Of a DNA stretch of 64,000 nt, positions 16,330 through 26,035 are shown one piece after another. The translations under genes were made by a program, and so were the position numbers. The notes beneath the pieces were generated by a model. The model searched no databases and was not told the DNA's origin. It saw only the letters and a list, made by a program, of their open reading frames with translations. Position 1 is the stretch's first letter. Each line of letters starts with the position of its first letter. The stretch is taken from positions 10,905 to 74,904 of the forward strand of contig NZ_JRFC01000012.1 in NCBI RefSeq assembly GCF_000769075.1, in the 5' to 3' direction. The stretch comes from Porphyromonas sp. COT-290 OH3588 (lineage in GTDB: Bacteria > Bacteroidota > Bacteroidia > Bacteroidales > Porphyromonadaceae).

Positions 16330-19179
16330 ATGAATGTTTTGAATAAACTTCGCCACTCCCTAGTAGCATTGTCTACGGGAGCTCTACTAGCCGTTACTAC
16401 TCTAGCCTCGGCTCAGCAGTTGCCTCCGCCTCTACCTGCGGATACAGCTCTGCGCATGGGGCAGCTGGAGAATGGGCTAACGTACTTCATTCGCAAGAAT
16501 GCACTACCCGAGGGGCGTGCAGACTTCTACATCGCTCAGAAGGTTGGCTCAATGCAGGAGGAAGATTCGCAGAGCGGTTTGGCTCACTTCCTAGAGCATA
16601 TTGCCTTCAATGGGACGAAAAACTTCCCCGGCAAGGGTATGATCAACTGGCTCGAAACCATCGGCGTGCGCTTTGGCTTTGGTATCAATGCCTACACGAG
16701 CTTCGACGAAACGGTTTATACCCTAATCAATGTGCCAGTAGAGCGTCAGTCCGTAGTAGACTCCTGCCTGCTGATTTTGCACGACTGGAGTAATGCCATC
16801 AGCCTAGAGGATAAGGAAATCGACAACGAGCGAGGTGTGATCCAAGAGGAGTGGCGCTCACGTGATAGCGGTAACCAGCGCATCGCCGAGAAAGCCTTCG
16901 AGGCCGCCTTCCCCGGCAACCGCTACGGTAAGCGTATGCCTATCGGTAGTATGGATATTGTGCGCAACTTCAAGTATCAGGAGCTGCGTGACTACTATAA
17001 GAAATGGTATCGCCCCGATCTACAAGCTCTCATCATCGTGGGGGATATTGACGTAGACCATGTAGAGGCTACGATCAAGAAGCAATTTGCCGATGTGCCC
17101 AAGCCTGTCAATCCTGCCGAGCGTGTCTACATCGCCGTAGAGGACAACGATGCCCCTATCTCGATCATCGCTACTGACCCGGAAGGGGTAGGGACACGTA
17201 TCTCTATCGCCTTCAAGACGGATGTTACGCCTGCTGAGATCAGAGCGACAGCCTTTGGCGTGGCAGAGCACTACATCAAGAGTGTCATTACGGCTATGAT
17301 CAACGATCGCTTCGAGGAGATCTGGAAGAAGCCCAATGCTCCATTTATCGCAGCCTCGGCAAACTTCGGCCCCTACTTCCAGGTAGCCAAGACGAAAGAT
17401 GCTTGGACTTTCAGCGCAGTGGCTGCCGATGGCAAGTATGAGCCAGCACTGCAGGCCCTTGTAGCCGAGATCGAGCGTGTGCGTCAGCATGGCTTTACCG
17501 AGGGAGAGCTTAAGCGTGCCAAGAAGAACTTCATGGTCGGTATGAAGACCACCTACAACGAGCGCAATAAGCGTAAGAATGGTAGCTTTACCTCTGTGTA
17601 TGTAGACTACTTCATCAATGGTGGCACATTGGCCGATATAGATGTGCTATACCCCATCTATGAGCAGTTTGCCGAGCTGCTCCCATTGGCTCAGATCAAT
17701 GCGATGGCTCAAGAGCTCTTGGGAGAGAAGAATATCGCCATTTCGCTCACTGGGCCAGAGAAGCCAGAGTTTAAGTACCCAACCAAGGACGAGTTTGTCA
17801 GCCAGTTCCTTAATGCTCGCAAGCAGCCGGTTGAGGCCTATAAGGAGCCAGTAAGCGACGAGAAGCTAATGAAGAAACTCCCCAAGGCCGGTAAGATCGT
17901 CAAGGAGGACAAGCAGGGGCAGTATGGCTCTACCGTCTGGACGCTGAGCAATGGCGTCAAGGTAATCTACAAGAGCACTGACTTCAAGGAGGATCAGATC
18001 CTCATGTCTGCTGTGCGCCATGGAGGTCTTGCCTCTTTCCCCAAGGCCGATCCTACAGAGCTGCGTATGATCAATGACATCAGCAGCCTCGGTGGTATCG
18101 CCGAGTTTGACGAAACAGCTCTTGGCCGAGTGCTTACGGGTCGTGTTGTGAGCCTCAATGCTTCGCTCGGGCAGATCACAGACGGGCTGTCTGGTAGCTC
18201 AAGCAAGGAAGATCTAGAGACCCTACTACAGCTGATTCATTTGAGCTTCACGGCTCCACGTCTAGATAATCAGGCCTACGAGGCATTCCGTGAGAAGATG
18301 GTTAATCTGATCGAGACGCAGAAGAGCAACCCTATGAGCTCTGTGGGTGATAGCATCAGTGCAGCTATCTATCCCGGCAATAAGCTCTTCCAGAGTGTGA
18401 CTGTAGAGGAACTCAACGCTATGAGCTACGAGTCGGCGATGAAGCTCTACAACGAGCGTATGACCAACGCCAAGGACTTCCAGTTCTTCTTCGTTGGCAA
18501 TGTTGCTCCCGAGAAGCTCCGCCCTCTAGTTGAGCTATATCTAGCCTCTCTCCCAGTGAAGAAGAACCTCGACACCAAGCCCATGGAGAGTCGTCTGCCC
18601 AGCCTGCGCAAGGGTGTTTTCACCAATCACTACACCAAGAAGCAGTCTACACCAGCAGGTCTAGTCTTCGACTTCATCTCCGGTAAGCTCCCATATAGCC
18701 AGCGCAACGCCATGATCATGAGCATCGTCGGTGAGGTGCTCAATCAGGTCTATACGGCTACAATCCGCGAAGAAGAAGGCGGTACCTACGGAGCCAATGC
18801 TTCGGCTTCGGTGATACGTTACCCAGAGGGAGAGGCTAAGCTACAAGTAACCTTCCAGACGGATCCTGCCAAGGCTCATCAGCTCAACAAGATTGTCTAT
18901 GCCGAGATCGATCGTCTAGTCCAAGAGGGAGCCAAGGCAGAGAACTTCGATAAGGTGCTAGAAAATATGAAGAAGTCGCACGCTACAAGCCTCAAGGAGA
19001 ATAGCTACTGGCTGAGCCAGCTCTCCAACTACTACTTCAGAGGTACAGACAACGTTAGTCAGTATGAAGCAACCCTCGGTAGCATCAAGCGTGAGGACCT
19101 AGCTCCACTCGTCAAGCAGCTGCTGGACCAAAAGAACAGAGTAGAGGTGATGCTGATGCCAGAGGCTGAAGCGAAGTAA
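16330..19179 (+). CDS. M16 (insulinase/pitrilysin) family zinc protease, exported
   Basis: 949 residues with an N-terminal signal peptide (about 1-29, ending ASAQQ). The inverted zinc motif HFLEH is at 86-90, with the third ligand E167 (NERGV) 77 residues after the motif, as in active M16 enzymes. Two M16 halves follow: an active N-terminal half and an inactive C-terminal half with the R/Y-containing GGTYGANASAS stretch. It resembles PqqL-like periplasmic or outer-membrane-associated proteases of Bacteroidota that degrade peptides. It is a single gene between a -7 element and a palindromic terminator. The substrate is unknown. Confidence 0.93.
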   Translation: MNVLNKLRHSLVALSTGALLAVTTLASAQQLPPPLPADTALRMGQLENGLTYFIRKNALPEGRADFYIAQKVGSMQEEDSQSGLAHFLEHIAFNGTKNFPGKGMINWLETIGVRFGFGINAYTSFDETVYTLINVPVERQSVVDSCLLILHDWSNAISLEDKEIDNERGVIQEEWRSRDSGNQRIAEKAFEAAFPGNRYGKRMPIGSMDIVRNFKYQELRDYYKKWYRPDLQALIIVGDIDVDHVEATIKKQFADVPKPVNPAERVYIAVEDNDAPISIIATDPEGVGTRISIAFKTDVTPAEIRATAFGVAEHYIKSVITAMINDRFEEIWKKPNAPFIAASANFGPYFQVAKTKDAWTFSAVAADGKYEPALQALVAEIERVRQHGFTEGELKRAKKNFMVGMKTTYNERNKRKNGSFTSVYVDYFINGGTLADIDVLYPIYEQFAELLPLAQINAMAQELLGEKNIAISLTGPEKPEFKYPTKDEFVSQFLNARKQPVEAYKEPVSDEKLMKKLPKAGKIVKEDKQGQYGSTVWTLSNGVKVIYKSTDFKEDQILMSAVRHGGLASFPKADPTELRMINDISSLGGIAEFDETALGRVLTGRVVSLNASLGQITDGLSGSSSKEDLETLLQLIHLSFTAPRLDNQAYEAFREKMVNLIETQKSNPMSSVGDSISAAIYPGNKLFQSVTVEELNAMSYESAMKLYNERMTNAKDFQFFFVGNVAPEKLRPLVELYLASLPVKKNLDTKPMESRLPSLRKGVFTNHYTKKQSTPAGLVFDFISGKLPYSQRNAMIMSIVGEVLNQVYTATIREEEGGTYGANASASVIRYPEGEAKLQVTFQTDPAKAHQLNKIVYAEIDRLVQEGAKAENFDKVLENMKKSHATSLKENSYWLSQLSNYYFRGTDNVSQYEATLGSIKREDLAPLVKQLLDQKNRVEVMLMPEAEAK

Positions 19180-19211
19180 TCTAAACTTAGAGCATAGTTC
19201 AATACAAAACA

Positions 19212-19253
19212 GCCAAGGGGCGTGGTGATCTTCTGTTCACCACGCCCCTTGGC
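19212..19253. terminator. Palindromic terminator of the M16 protease gene
   Basis: GCCAAGGGGCGTGGTGA pairs with TCACCACGCCCCTTGGC, a near-perfect 17-bp stem, 33 nt after the stop. Confidence 0.8.
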
Positions 19254-19424
19254 TTAGGTTAATATCGGAAGCCATGTCCCCAAGATAGATGGCTGATTTG
19301 AGGGGCTTATCCTTGGCGCACGCCGACCAACTTCGAGGACGGAAGATGATTATCATACGCAAACTCCGCTCTGCTCTTAGCTGAAGCAACCTTGGTCTTT
19401 TGAGTATATCTCGATGCACCTAAA

Positions 19425-19464
19425 AAGGGGCTGCGGCAAAATTTGAATTTTGTCACAGCCCCTT
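19425..19464. terminator. Hairpin downstream of tRNA-Arg with GGGGCTG stem
   Basis: AAGGGGCTG (19425-19433) and CAGCCCCTT (19456-19464) enclose paired AAAATT/AATTTT. It is closely similar to the hairpin at 6151-6195. It lies 6 nt past the 3' end of the minus-strand tRNA. Confidence 0.7.
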
Positions 19465-19470
19465 CTTGAG

Positions 19471-19542
19471 TACCCCCGAGCAGAATCGAACTGCTATCTA
19501 AAATTTAGGAAATTCTTGTTCTATCCGTTGAACTACAGGGGC
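19471..19542 (-). tRNA. tRNA-Arg (anticodon CCU)
   Basis: 72 nt with a full cloverleaf on the minus strand: acceptor GCCCCTG/CGGGGGT, D stem GTTC/GAAC, anticodon stem AGAAT/ATTTT with loop TTCCTAA (anticodon CCT), T stem AGCAG/CTGCT with loop TTCGATT, discriminator A. CCA is not encoded. A consensus promoter lies about 52 nt upstream and a hairpin follows. Confidence 0.93.
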
Positions 19543-19593
19543 AAGAGTATATGTAAGACCTAACCGATGGGTTAGATACCCTTTTTCTGATCG

Positions 19594-19626
19594 CAAAGAT
19601 AATGGTTTATCCCATAAGTTGCCAAA
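19594..19626 (-). promoter_or_regulatory. Promoter of tRNA-Arg
   Basis: Reverse strand TTTG (19623-19626), 21-nt spacer, TATCTTTG (19594-19601). Confidence 0.6.
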
Positions 19627-19672
19627 TATGCCTCGTAGCTCAAGGTCTAGAGAGGATATCCCTCCGAGGCTA

Positions 19673-21319
19673 CTACTCCCCTGAGATGATGACCTCCTTG
19701 GCAACCTCGCTGTAGATGTCTAGGATAGCATTCTTTTTGGGGGAGAACTCAGCCTGCTTTGGGTGTATGATTTGGCAGTCGCCTAGGATAATATCTTCGA
19801 GATCGAAGATGGCTCCTTCGTCTGCTCCTACTACTTTGAGAGTTCCCTGCTCGACGATGAGTTGCTCACGCATGGTCAGTGCCCAGCCGCATATCCCACC
19901 ATAGCTGCTATCGATGTTGATCTCTGCGCCCGAGTCTATCGTGAGGGTAACGTCTTCACGGAGCTGTATACCATAGCGATCGTCGGCATAGATATCCAGA
20001 GTGCCATCGCCCGAGATCCGTGTGTTGCAGTAGAGCTCAATGCACGCCTCTAGGGGTAATACATCTTGGATCACATTGTGCCCACGTAGCTCGATAGTCA
20101 TACCGATATTGCCCAAGTTCATGATTGGCGTGATCTCATCAATCTCGTTTTTATTTCTGATGGTTACGTCCTCCAGAGTCAGGGTTCTGGTGTCGGGATC
20201 GTAGCTGATTTCCCCCGAGATACCGGGGATCGAACTGATGCTATCGAAGTTCTCTGCCGTGATCGCTTCTCCCGAGATACTGAAGCCATAGTCTGGGCCA
20301 TCTGCAAATCCTCTAGAGGTTAGGACGCTGGCTCCGCCACGGCGATAGATGACTCGCCAGCCTCTCTCTTTAGCTATACGACTACTCGAGGCCCTTATCT
20401 CTGCAATATTGTCGTCTTGGTAGCTGTAGGCGACTGTCATTGTACCTTGTTCATTGTCGCCGAGTTTTGGTAGCAGGGTATAGATCCGGTTGAGGCTGTA
20501 GGTAGAGAGTGGGTTGCGATAGCAGGTCAGCCAGCGCAGATTGTCTAGTCCTTGGACGTCTAGATCATGTAGTTCATTGCCATGGCAGGCTAGTGTCCTA
20601 AGCTCTAGACAGTGGCGAATATCTAGATTTTTGAGATTATTCTTGCCGCATACTAGAGTATCGAGCATGCGGTTGCCCGAAACATCAAGCTCCGCTAGAC
20701 CACACTGGAAGCAGTTGAGCTCGGTCAGTAGAGCGTTGCAAGAAATATTAAGGTACCCTAGATTGTTCCGGTCGCAATAGAGGCTCTTGAGCCGACGTGT
20801 CTGCGTTATATCTAAGTGGGTAAGCTGATTAAATCCGCACGAGAGCCAACCGAAGGTATTACTCTGGGGTAGATTGAGAGATCGAAGTTGATTGCGGTTG
20901 CAGTACAGCAGTCGGAGGTCGCCATTGGCCGAGGCATCGAGGCTCGTGAGCTTGTTGTCGCCACAGTATAGGGCCTCTAGCTCGTGGCTTGAGGTCAGGT
21001 CAAGCTTTTCGAGCTCGTTTTCTCCGCAGAAGAGTACTCGTAGCTCTGGGTTTTGGCTTAGATCTAGGTGTGTTAGTTCGTTGCCACTGCAGTTCAGCTC
21101 TGTGATATTGCCGACCAAGACAACTTCTTGGCTCGTCAAGGTGTGGGAGCGTGACTCACTTCTAGCAGCTGATAGCGTAGGCTGCTCTACTCCCTCTAGA
21201 CGAACGTCGCCCTTTGCGACTATACTTAGCTGGATTGTTTGGCCACTGGCTCGCCGAGTCTTGAGTGTGATTCTGGGCTGGGCCTGAGAATGTGGGTAAT
21301 TGAGAGCTTCGGATTTCAT
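19673..21319 (-). CDS. Leucine-rich-repeat protein without a visible export signal
   Basis: 548 residues. Residues about 70-290 hold ten or so ~21-residue LRRs of the pattern LxxLxCxxNxLxxLDxS (e.g. LRVLFCGENELEKLDLTSS). About 330-548 form a beta-rich region of helix-like strands (GAEINIDSSYGGICG, LIVEQGTLKVVG), similar to the carbohydrate-binding-like tails of Bacteroidota surface proteins. It is a paralogue of the exported LRR protein at 50834-52477 and shares its pre-LRR segment (GQTIQLSIVAKGDVRLEGV versus GKQINLRISALGPVEIEGL). It lacks a signal peptide and a T9SS sorting domain, and an in-frame stop lies just upstream of the ATG. It may have lost its export signals. Confidence 0.75.
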   Translation of the reverse strand: MKSEALNYPHSQAQPRITLKTRRASGQTIQLSIVAKGDVRLEGVEQPTLSAARSESRSHTLTSQEVVLVGNITELNCSGNELTHLDLSQNPELRVLFCGENELEKLDLTSSHELEALYCGDNKLTSLDASANGDLRLLYCNRNQLRSLNLPQSNTFGWLSCGFNQLTHLDITQTRRLKSLYCDRNNLGYLNISCNALLTELNCFQCGLAELDVSGNRMLDTLVCGKNNLKNLDIRHCLELRTLACHGNELHDLDVQGLDNLRWLTCYRNPLSTYSLNRIYTLLPKLGDNEQGTMTVAYSYQDDNIAEIRASSSRIAKERGWRVIYRRGGASVLTSRGFADGPDYGFSISGEAITAENFDSISSIPGISGEISYDPDTRTLTLEDVTIRNKNEIDEITPIMNLGNIGMTIELRGHNVIQDVLPLEACIELYCNTRISGDGTLDIYADDRYGIQLREDVTLTIDSGAEINIDSSYGGICGWALTMREQLIVEQGTLKVVGADEGAIFDLEDIILGDCQIIHPKQAEFSPKKNAILDIYSEVAKEVIISGE

Positions 21320-21432
21320 AACGACTATTTTTTATTGATTGATCTGCTGCACAGTTTTATCCTTCGTAGGGGCGATGCCGTAGCTTCACCATTACTAGAT
21401 GTAGGGATACGGAGCTACTAGCCTCGTCTGTA

Positions 21433-21461
21433 CAAAGATAAGACTATTAGCTCATGTTCAA
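21433..21461 (-). promoter_or_regulatory. Candidate promoter of the LRR gene
   Basis: Reverse strand TTG (21459-21461), 18-nt spacer, TATCTTTG (21433-21440). Leader about 110 nt. Confidence 0.5.
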
Positions 21462-21480
21462 CGCAATGCTTGAGAAGTCT

Positions 21481-22572
21481 TTACGATTCGGCTAGGTCGC
21501 CGCAGTACCACTCGTAGAGCAGAGGTACACCCTCTTGGAGCTCCACAGTATGGTGCCAGCCTAGGCTGTTTAGTTTGCTGGGGTCGGTTAGTTTACGCAT
21601 CGTGCCATCGGGCTTAGTCGAGTCGAAGGCTATATGTCCCGTGTAGCCTACCGTCTGGGCAACTAGATGTGCTAGTTCGGCAATGCTGATCTCTCGACCT
21701 GTACCGATGTTGAGGTGGGTATTGCGTACTTGTGTCTGTCCGTACGTCAGATCGGAGAAGTCGATGTGTTCCATCACATGTACGCAAGCCTGTGCCATAT
21801 CCTCACTCCATAGGAACTCGCGCATGGGGCGCCCGCTTCCCCATAGCTCTACTCTGTTGGCATAGATGCCATAGCGCTGCCCCAGAACGTCGCTGATCTC
21901 TCGCTCCGATGCGCTCTGTGCATCTGCAATCTGGGAGATGGGGCGGCGTGTGAGGTCACAGCGTATCATAGCCCAGTCACCATGCTCTAGGGCGTGGGCA
22001 AGGTGAAACTTGCGGACCATGGCAGGCAGTACGTGGCTGTGCTCTAGATGGAAGTTATCTCCCGGCCCGTAGAGGTTGGTGGGCATCACGGAGATGAAGT
22101 TGGTACCGTACTGTAGGTTGAAGCTCTCGCACATCTTTAGGCCTGCGATTTTGGCTATCGCGTACGGCTCGTTGGTGTACTCAAGCTCGGAGGTAAGTAG
22201 AGAGCTCTCAACCAATGGTTGAGGAGCATTGGCTGGATAGATGCAGGTGCTCCCGAGGAATAGGAGCTTTTTGACGCCGATGCGTTTACTCTCGCCGATG
22301 ACGTGCTGCTGTATGGCAAGATTCTTGAAGATGAAGTCGCCTCGTAGCGTATTATTCGCCATGATCCCCCCCACGAAAGCCGCAGCTAGGAAGACATACT
22401 CGGGGAGTTCCGCCTCGAAGAAAGCACGTACAGCTGAGTAGTCCATCAGGTCTAGCTCTGCATGTGTTCGGCCTATCAGATTGGTGTAGCCCTTAGCCTC
22501 GAGCGCACGCCAAATAGCAGACCCTACAAGGCCACGATGCCCTGCTACGTATATTCTAGAGTTTTTGTTCAT
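21481..22572 (-). CDS. fcl: GDP-L-fucose synthase
   Basis: 363 residues from the ATG at 22572, which follows the gmd stop by 4 nt. The longer frame to 22650 would overlap gmd. It converts GDP-4-keto-6-deoxymannose to GDP-L-fucose with NADPH (epimerase-reductase). It is an extended short-chain dehydrogenase with VAGHRGLVGSA near the N-terminus, FLAAAFVGGIMANN, FLGSTCIYP, and the catalytic YAIAK. It works directly after gmd in the GDP-fucose pathway, which supplies fucose for surface glycans and, in Bacteroidales, protein O-glycans. Confidence 0.95.
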   Translation of the reverse strand: MNKNSRIYVAGHRGLVGSAIWRALEAKGYTNLIGRTHAELDLMDYSAVRAFFEAELPEYVFLAAAFVGGIMANNTLRGDFIFKNLAIQQHVIGESKRIGVKKLLFLGSTCIYPANAPQPLVESSLLTSELEYTNEPYAIAKIAGLKMCESFNLQYGTNFISVMPTNLYGPGDNFHLEHSHVLPAMVRKFHLAHALEHGDWAMIRCDLTRRPISQIADAQSASEREISDVLGQRYGIYANRVELWGSGRPMREFLWSEDMAQACVHVMEHIDFSDLTYGQTQVRNTHLNIGTGREISIAELAHLVAQTVGYTGHIAFDSTKPDGTMRKLTDPSKLNSLGWHHTVELQEGVPLLYEWYCGDLAES

Positions 22573-22576
22573 GAAT

Positions 22577-23731
22577 TTATTCAAAGTAGTTGGGAGCAAC
22601 GAATCCGCCTTCTTTGAGGTAGGTATCTCGCTTCGCCTCGAGGATATCACTGCCTATCATATCCGAGATAATGCCCGCAAGATCATACTCTGGCTTCCAA
22701 CCAAGTTTTGTCTGTGCTTTGGTAGGGTCGCCAAGTAGAAGGTCTACTTCTGTGGGGCGGAAATAGGCAGGATCTACTGCTAGGAGCTCCTGACCAATGC
22801 GCACCTTGATCGCTGTGAGGTATTCGGTTCCCACAATCAGAGCAAAGCGCTCTTCGTTGATTTGTGTCAGCACACCCACTTCGTCTATCCCTGTGCCTTG
22901 GAACCCAATACGTAGCCCTAGCTCCTCGAAGGCCAAGCGAGCGAACTCTCGCACCTCGGTGGTGCGGCCAGTAGCCACGACATAGTCGTCGGGGGTATCT
23001 TGCTGTAGGATTAGGTGCATCGAGCGTACATAGTCCTTGGCGTGTCCCCAGTCGCGCTGGGCCGATAGATTGCCTAGATAGAGCTTGTCTTGTAGGCCTA
23101 GGGCTATGCGTGTAGCACTGCGGGTGATCTTGCGGGTCACGAAAGTTTCTCCTCTTAGAGGTGACTCGTGATTGAAAAGGATACCATTGCTGGCGTGCAT
23201 TCCGTAGGCTTCTCGGTAGTTTACCGTGATCCAGTAGGCATAGAGCTTGGCGCAAGCGTATGGACTGCGGGGATAGAATGGCGTAGTCTCTCGTTGTGGC
23301 GTTTCCTGCACGAGGCCGTAGAGTTCACTCGTCGAGGCCTGATACATACGCGTCTTTTTCTCTAGCCCGAGTAGTCTGATCGCCTCGAGTATGCGTAGCG
23401 TCCCGATGGCATCGACATCGGCGGTATATTCGGGGCTCTCGAAGCTGACTTTGACGTGGCTCATAGCTCCGAGGTTGTAGACTTCGTCGGGCTGTACTTC
23501 CTGTATGATGCGAGTAACATTCATGGAGTCCGAGAGGTCGCCGTAGTGTAGGTAGAAGTTGCGATTCGCTTCGTGCGGATCTTGATAGATATGCTCGATA
23601 CGCTGCGTGTTGAATAGCGAGCTGCGTCTTTTGAGACCGTGTACCTCGTAGCCTAGAGATAGGAGGTACTCCGAGAGGTATGCCCCGTCCTGCCCCGTTA
23701 CACCTGTGATTAACGCTACTTTTTTCGTCAT
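22577..23731 (-). CDS. gmd: GDP-mannose 4,6-dehydratase
   Basis: 384 residues. It catalyses the first step of GDP-L-fucose synthesis, GDP-mannose to GDP-4-keto-6-deoxy-D-mannose. It has the NAD(P)-binding [11 protein letters not shown] at 9-19, the GLKRRSS segment, [26 protein letters not shown] and the catalytic [21 protein letters not shown] is characteristic of GMD. Its 3' end is 4 nt from fcl. It lies 11 nt downstream of the FHA protein gene, so ctp-FHA-gmd-fcl may be one transcript. Confidence 0.96.
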   Translation of the reverse strand: MTKKVALITGVTGQDGAYLSEYLLSLGYEVHGLKRRSSLFNTQRIEHIYQDPHEANRNFYLHYGDLSDSMNVTRIIQEVQPDEVYNLGAMSHVKVSFESPEYTADVDAIGTLRILEAIRLLGLEKKTRMYQASTSELYGLVQETPQRETTPFYPRSPYACAKLYAYWITVNYREAYGMHASNGILFNHESPLRGETFVTRKITRSATRIALGLQDKLYLGNLSAQRDWGHAKDYVRSMHLILQQDTPDDYVVATGRTTEVREFARLAFEELGLRIGFQGTGIDEVGVLTQINEERFALIVGTEYLTAIKVRIGQELLAVDPAYFRPTEVDLLLGDPTKAQTKLGWKPEYDLAGIISDMIGSDILEAKRDTYLKEGGFVAPNYFE

Positions 23732-23742
23732 GACTTCGATAT

Positions 23743-24300
23743 TTAGTTTTCTCCTTCAATGCTACCAAGTGCCTCGTCTGGGAGAGGCTCTTTGGAGAAG
23801 ATAATGGTCGTTGCCCCTAGGGTAATGATATCGCCCTCGCTTAGGTTGTACCATTCTTTGGCTCCAAGTAGCTGCCCCGAAACGAATGTGCCGACACGGC
23901 TGTCGTCGTCGGCGATGGCGTGGAGCAGACGTCCCGATTTGGTTGGGGTAATCTTAATAATGGCATGGTGCCGATCCATGCTAGGGTCGCCCGTGATGAT
24001 GGGGATATCCGTTTTGGTATCCTTGTTACGACGCCCGATGTGGTTGAGCCCTCGGTACAGCGGGAATAGCTGTCTGTAGCCGAAGACATTCTCAATGATC
24101 GTGATGTGGCCGCATTGCTGGTCTACCGTCTGCTCCGAGTCGCTAGAGCGCTTGGGCGGCTTGATGCGGATGCGTAGCTGATGCGTACAGCTAGGGCAGA
24201 TGATCGACATACGTTCGTCTGCACGCTCTCTGAGCTCTTTGAGTTTGGCAGAGGAGAGAGCAATCTCTTCGTCACATTTGGGGCAAAAGATCTTACGCAT
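23743..24300 (-). CDS. FHA-domain protein with N-terminal zinc ribbon
   Basis: 185 residues. Residues 1-42 carry two CxxC pairs (CPKCDEEI and [10 protein letters not shown]), a zinc-ribbon of the MJ0042-like type. An FHA domain follows at about 80-175, with recognisable strands [19 protein letters not shown] (the conserved SxxH region), [10 protein letters not shown] and GDIITLG. FHA domains bind phosphothreonine, but no Ser/Thr kinase is visible in the window. The start overlaps the end of the processing-protease gene by 8 nt, indicating translational coupling. The partner is unknown. Confidence 0.88.
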   Translation of the reverse strand: MRKIFCPKCDEEIALSSAKLKELRERADERMSIICPSCTHQLRIRIKPPKRSSDSEQTVDQQCGHITIIENVFGYRQLFPLYRGLNHIGRRNKDTKTDIPIITGDPSMDRHHAIIKITPTKSGRLLHAIADDDSRVGTFVSGQLLGAKEWYNLSEGDIITLGATTIIFSKEPLPDEALGSIEGEN

Positions 24301-25993
24301 CGGCTAGCTCCTTTTTCTCTTCGTCCTTTTTCTTTGGTCTTAGGATCGCCTGATAGCGTGCTTGGTCTGCAAGTAAGCGATCGGCTTCGGCTACTATTTG
24401 GTCGCTCAGGAGCTCACGTTCGATCACGCCACGGCGATAATAGTAGCGGTTGATGATACTCGTATTGAGGAAGCGCATGATATGAGGACGAAGGCTCTCT
24501 AGGTCGTGCTTGAGGTCTGGTTTGAGAGCCTGTTCTAGGCTGTCGATCAGTGGAGCCACACGCTCTAGATAGCCTTCTAGCTTGGCAATCTCCTTGAGTG
24601 TTACGAGGCGCTTGGCGCTCTGACGGTCGTAGTCGAATTTCTTCTCGATGAGCATACGGCCAAAGGCTTCATAGTCTGTATCGCTAACGGTGAACGACGC
24701 AGGCGGAGCGATCGTTTTGTGGCGCTGTGCGTAGGTCGTGATCCAGTCGAAAGCAGACTCGTTGTAGGTCAGGTAGTACAACATCGTAGGCAGAGAGTCT
24801 ACTTCGACCTTGACATCAGGTAGGATACCTCCAGCATCGTGCACCTCTCGACCAGCAGCCGTGTGGAAGATCTGCGTCAGGCTGTCTGGTAGCTCGGCCT
24901 CACGGCCTGCACGAGCTTCCTTGTAGTTGATGCGCTGTATGCAGCGACCGCTCGGAATGTAATACTTGGCGGTCGTCAGTTTGAGGACACCTTGGTGTGG
25001 TAGCTGCATCGTTGTCTGGATTAACCCCTTGCCGAAAGACTTCTGCCCTACCACGACAGCCCGATCGACATCTTGCAGAGCGCCAGCCACGATCTCGGCC
25101 GACGACGCACTCTGTCCGTCAATCAGCACGACAAGTGGCAGATTTGGATAGATGGGTTTGGAGCGTGTACGGTACACGGCCTCTTGCTTGAGCTCTGCTC
25201 GAGCTTTGGTGCGCAGCACTTCCGTTCCTTCGGGGACGAAGAAGCTAACGATCTTCACGGCTTCTTCCATCAGCCCACCACCATTATCTCTTAGATCTAG
25301 GACGAGTCCGTTGATCTTCTGTGTCTTTTGCAGCTCCGTCATCGCACGGCGAACCTCGGTGGCGGCAGTATTGGGGAAGTTCGTCAGCTTGATGTAGCCA
25401 TAGCCTGCTGGGGTCACTCCGTAGTAGGGGACTGGATTAACCATAATCTTGCGACGAGTGAACTCGACCTTGCGGGGCTTGCTCTCGCCGAGCCGCTGGA
25501 TCAGTAGACTGATCTTGCTCCCGGGTTTGCCCTTGAGCGCTTTGCTCACGGCATCGCTTGTCGCCTTGCGGAAGTCTTGTCCATCGACCTCGAGGATGCG
25601 GTCGCCAGCTTTGAGCCCTGCTTGTGCTGCAGGCATTCCCTCCATAGGGTCGTTGATAATAACCGTGCTGTCGGGGCGCTGTGAGATGATTGAGCCTATC
25701 CCTCCGTATTCGCCAGTGGTGATGAGCTTGAGCTGTTCATTGTCCTCTTTGGAATAATACTCTGTATAGGGATCTAGGCTAGAGAGCATAGCATCGATGC
25801 CACGACGGCTGATGCGTTCTAGGTCTACCGAATCGACAAAGTAGCGATCGAGTAGGGACATCGAGGCCCCTACGATATCTAGAGCCTTGGTGTAGCTCTC
25901 TTGATTGCGTGTTTTGGCTGGTTTCTGAGCCAAAACAGAGCCGCCCAGACATAGGGTTAGGGCAACCCAAATGATATTTACGAATCGTTGCAT
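24293..25993 (-). CDS. C-terminal processing protease (S41 family, PDZ)
   Basis: 566 residues with a signal peptide (1-22, ending SVLAQ). A PDZ domain lies at about 85-175 (EYGGIGSII...AGLKAGDRILEVDGQD). The S41 catalytic region carries Ser287 in GQSASSAE, D298 and Lys312 in SFGKGLIQ, with the Ser-Lys distance of 25 residues found in Tsp/Prc. It is a periplasmic Ser-Lys protease that trims or degrades proteins from the C-terminus. The last ~170 residues are helical and charged. It overlaps the FHA gene by 8 nt. Confidence 0.95.
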   Translation of the reverse strand: MQRFVNIIWVALTLCLGGSVLAQKPAKTRNQESYTKALDIVGASMSLLDRYFVDSVDLERISRRGIDAMLSSLDPYTEYYSKEDNEQLKLITTGEYGGIGSIISQRPDSTVIINDPMEGMPAAQAGLKAGDRILEVDGQDFRKATSDAVSKALKGKPGSKISLLIQRLGESKPRKVEFTRRKIMVNPVPYYGVTPAGYGYIKLTNFPNTAATEVRRAMTELQKTQKINGLVLDLRDNGGGLMEEAVKIVSFFVPEGTEVLRTKARAELKQEAVYRTRSKPIYPNLPLVVLIDGQSASSAEIVAGALQDVDRAVVVGQKSFGKGLIQTTMQLPHQGVLKLTTAKYYIPSGRCIQRINYKEARAGREAELPDSLTQIFHTAAGREVHDAGGILPDVKVEVDSLPTMLYYLTYNESAFDWITTYAQRHKTIAPPASFTVSDTDYEAFGRMLIEKKFDYDRQSAKRLVTLKEIAKLEGYLERVAPLIDSLEQALKPDLKHDLESLRPHIMRFLNTSIINRYYYRRGVIERELLSDQIVAEADRLLADQARYQAILRPKKKDEEKKELADA

Positions 25994-26035
25994 ACGATAT
26001 AAGTTGTCAAGATAAAATGAATGAATAGCACCTCG

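Noticed and set aside
22683-23255. 190-codon minus-strand frame inside gmd
   Set aside because: Same strand, different frame. It is arginine-rich with no domain, while gmd in the main frame has all catalytic motifs.
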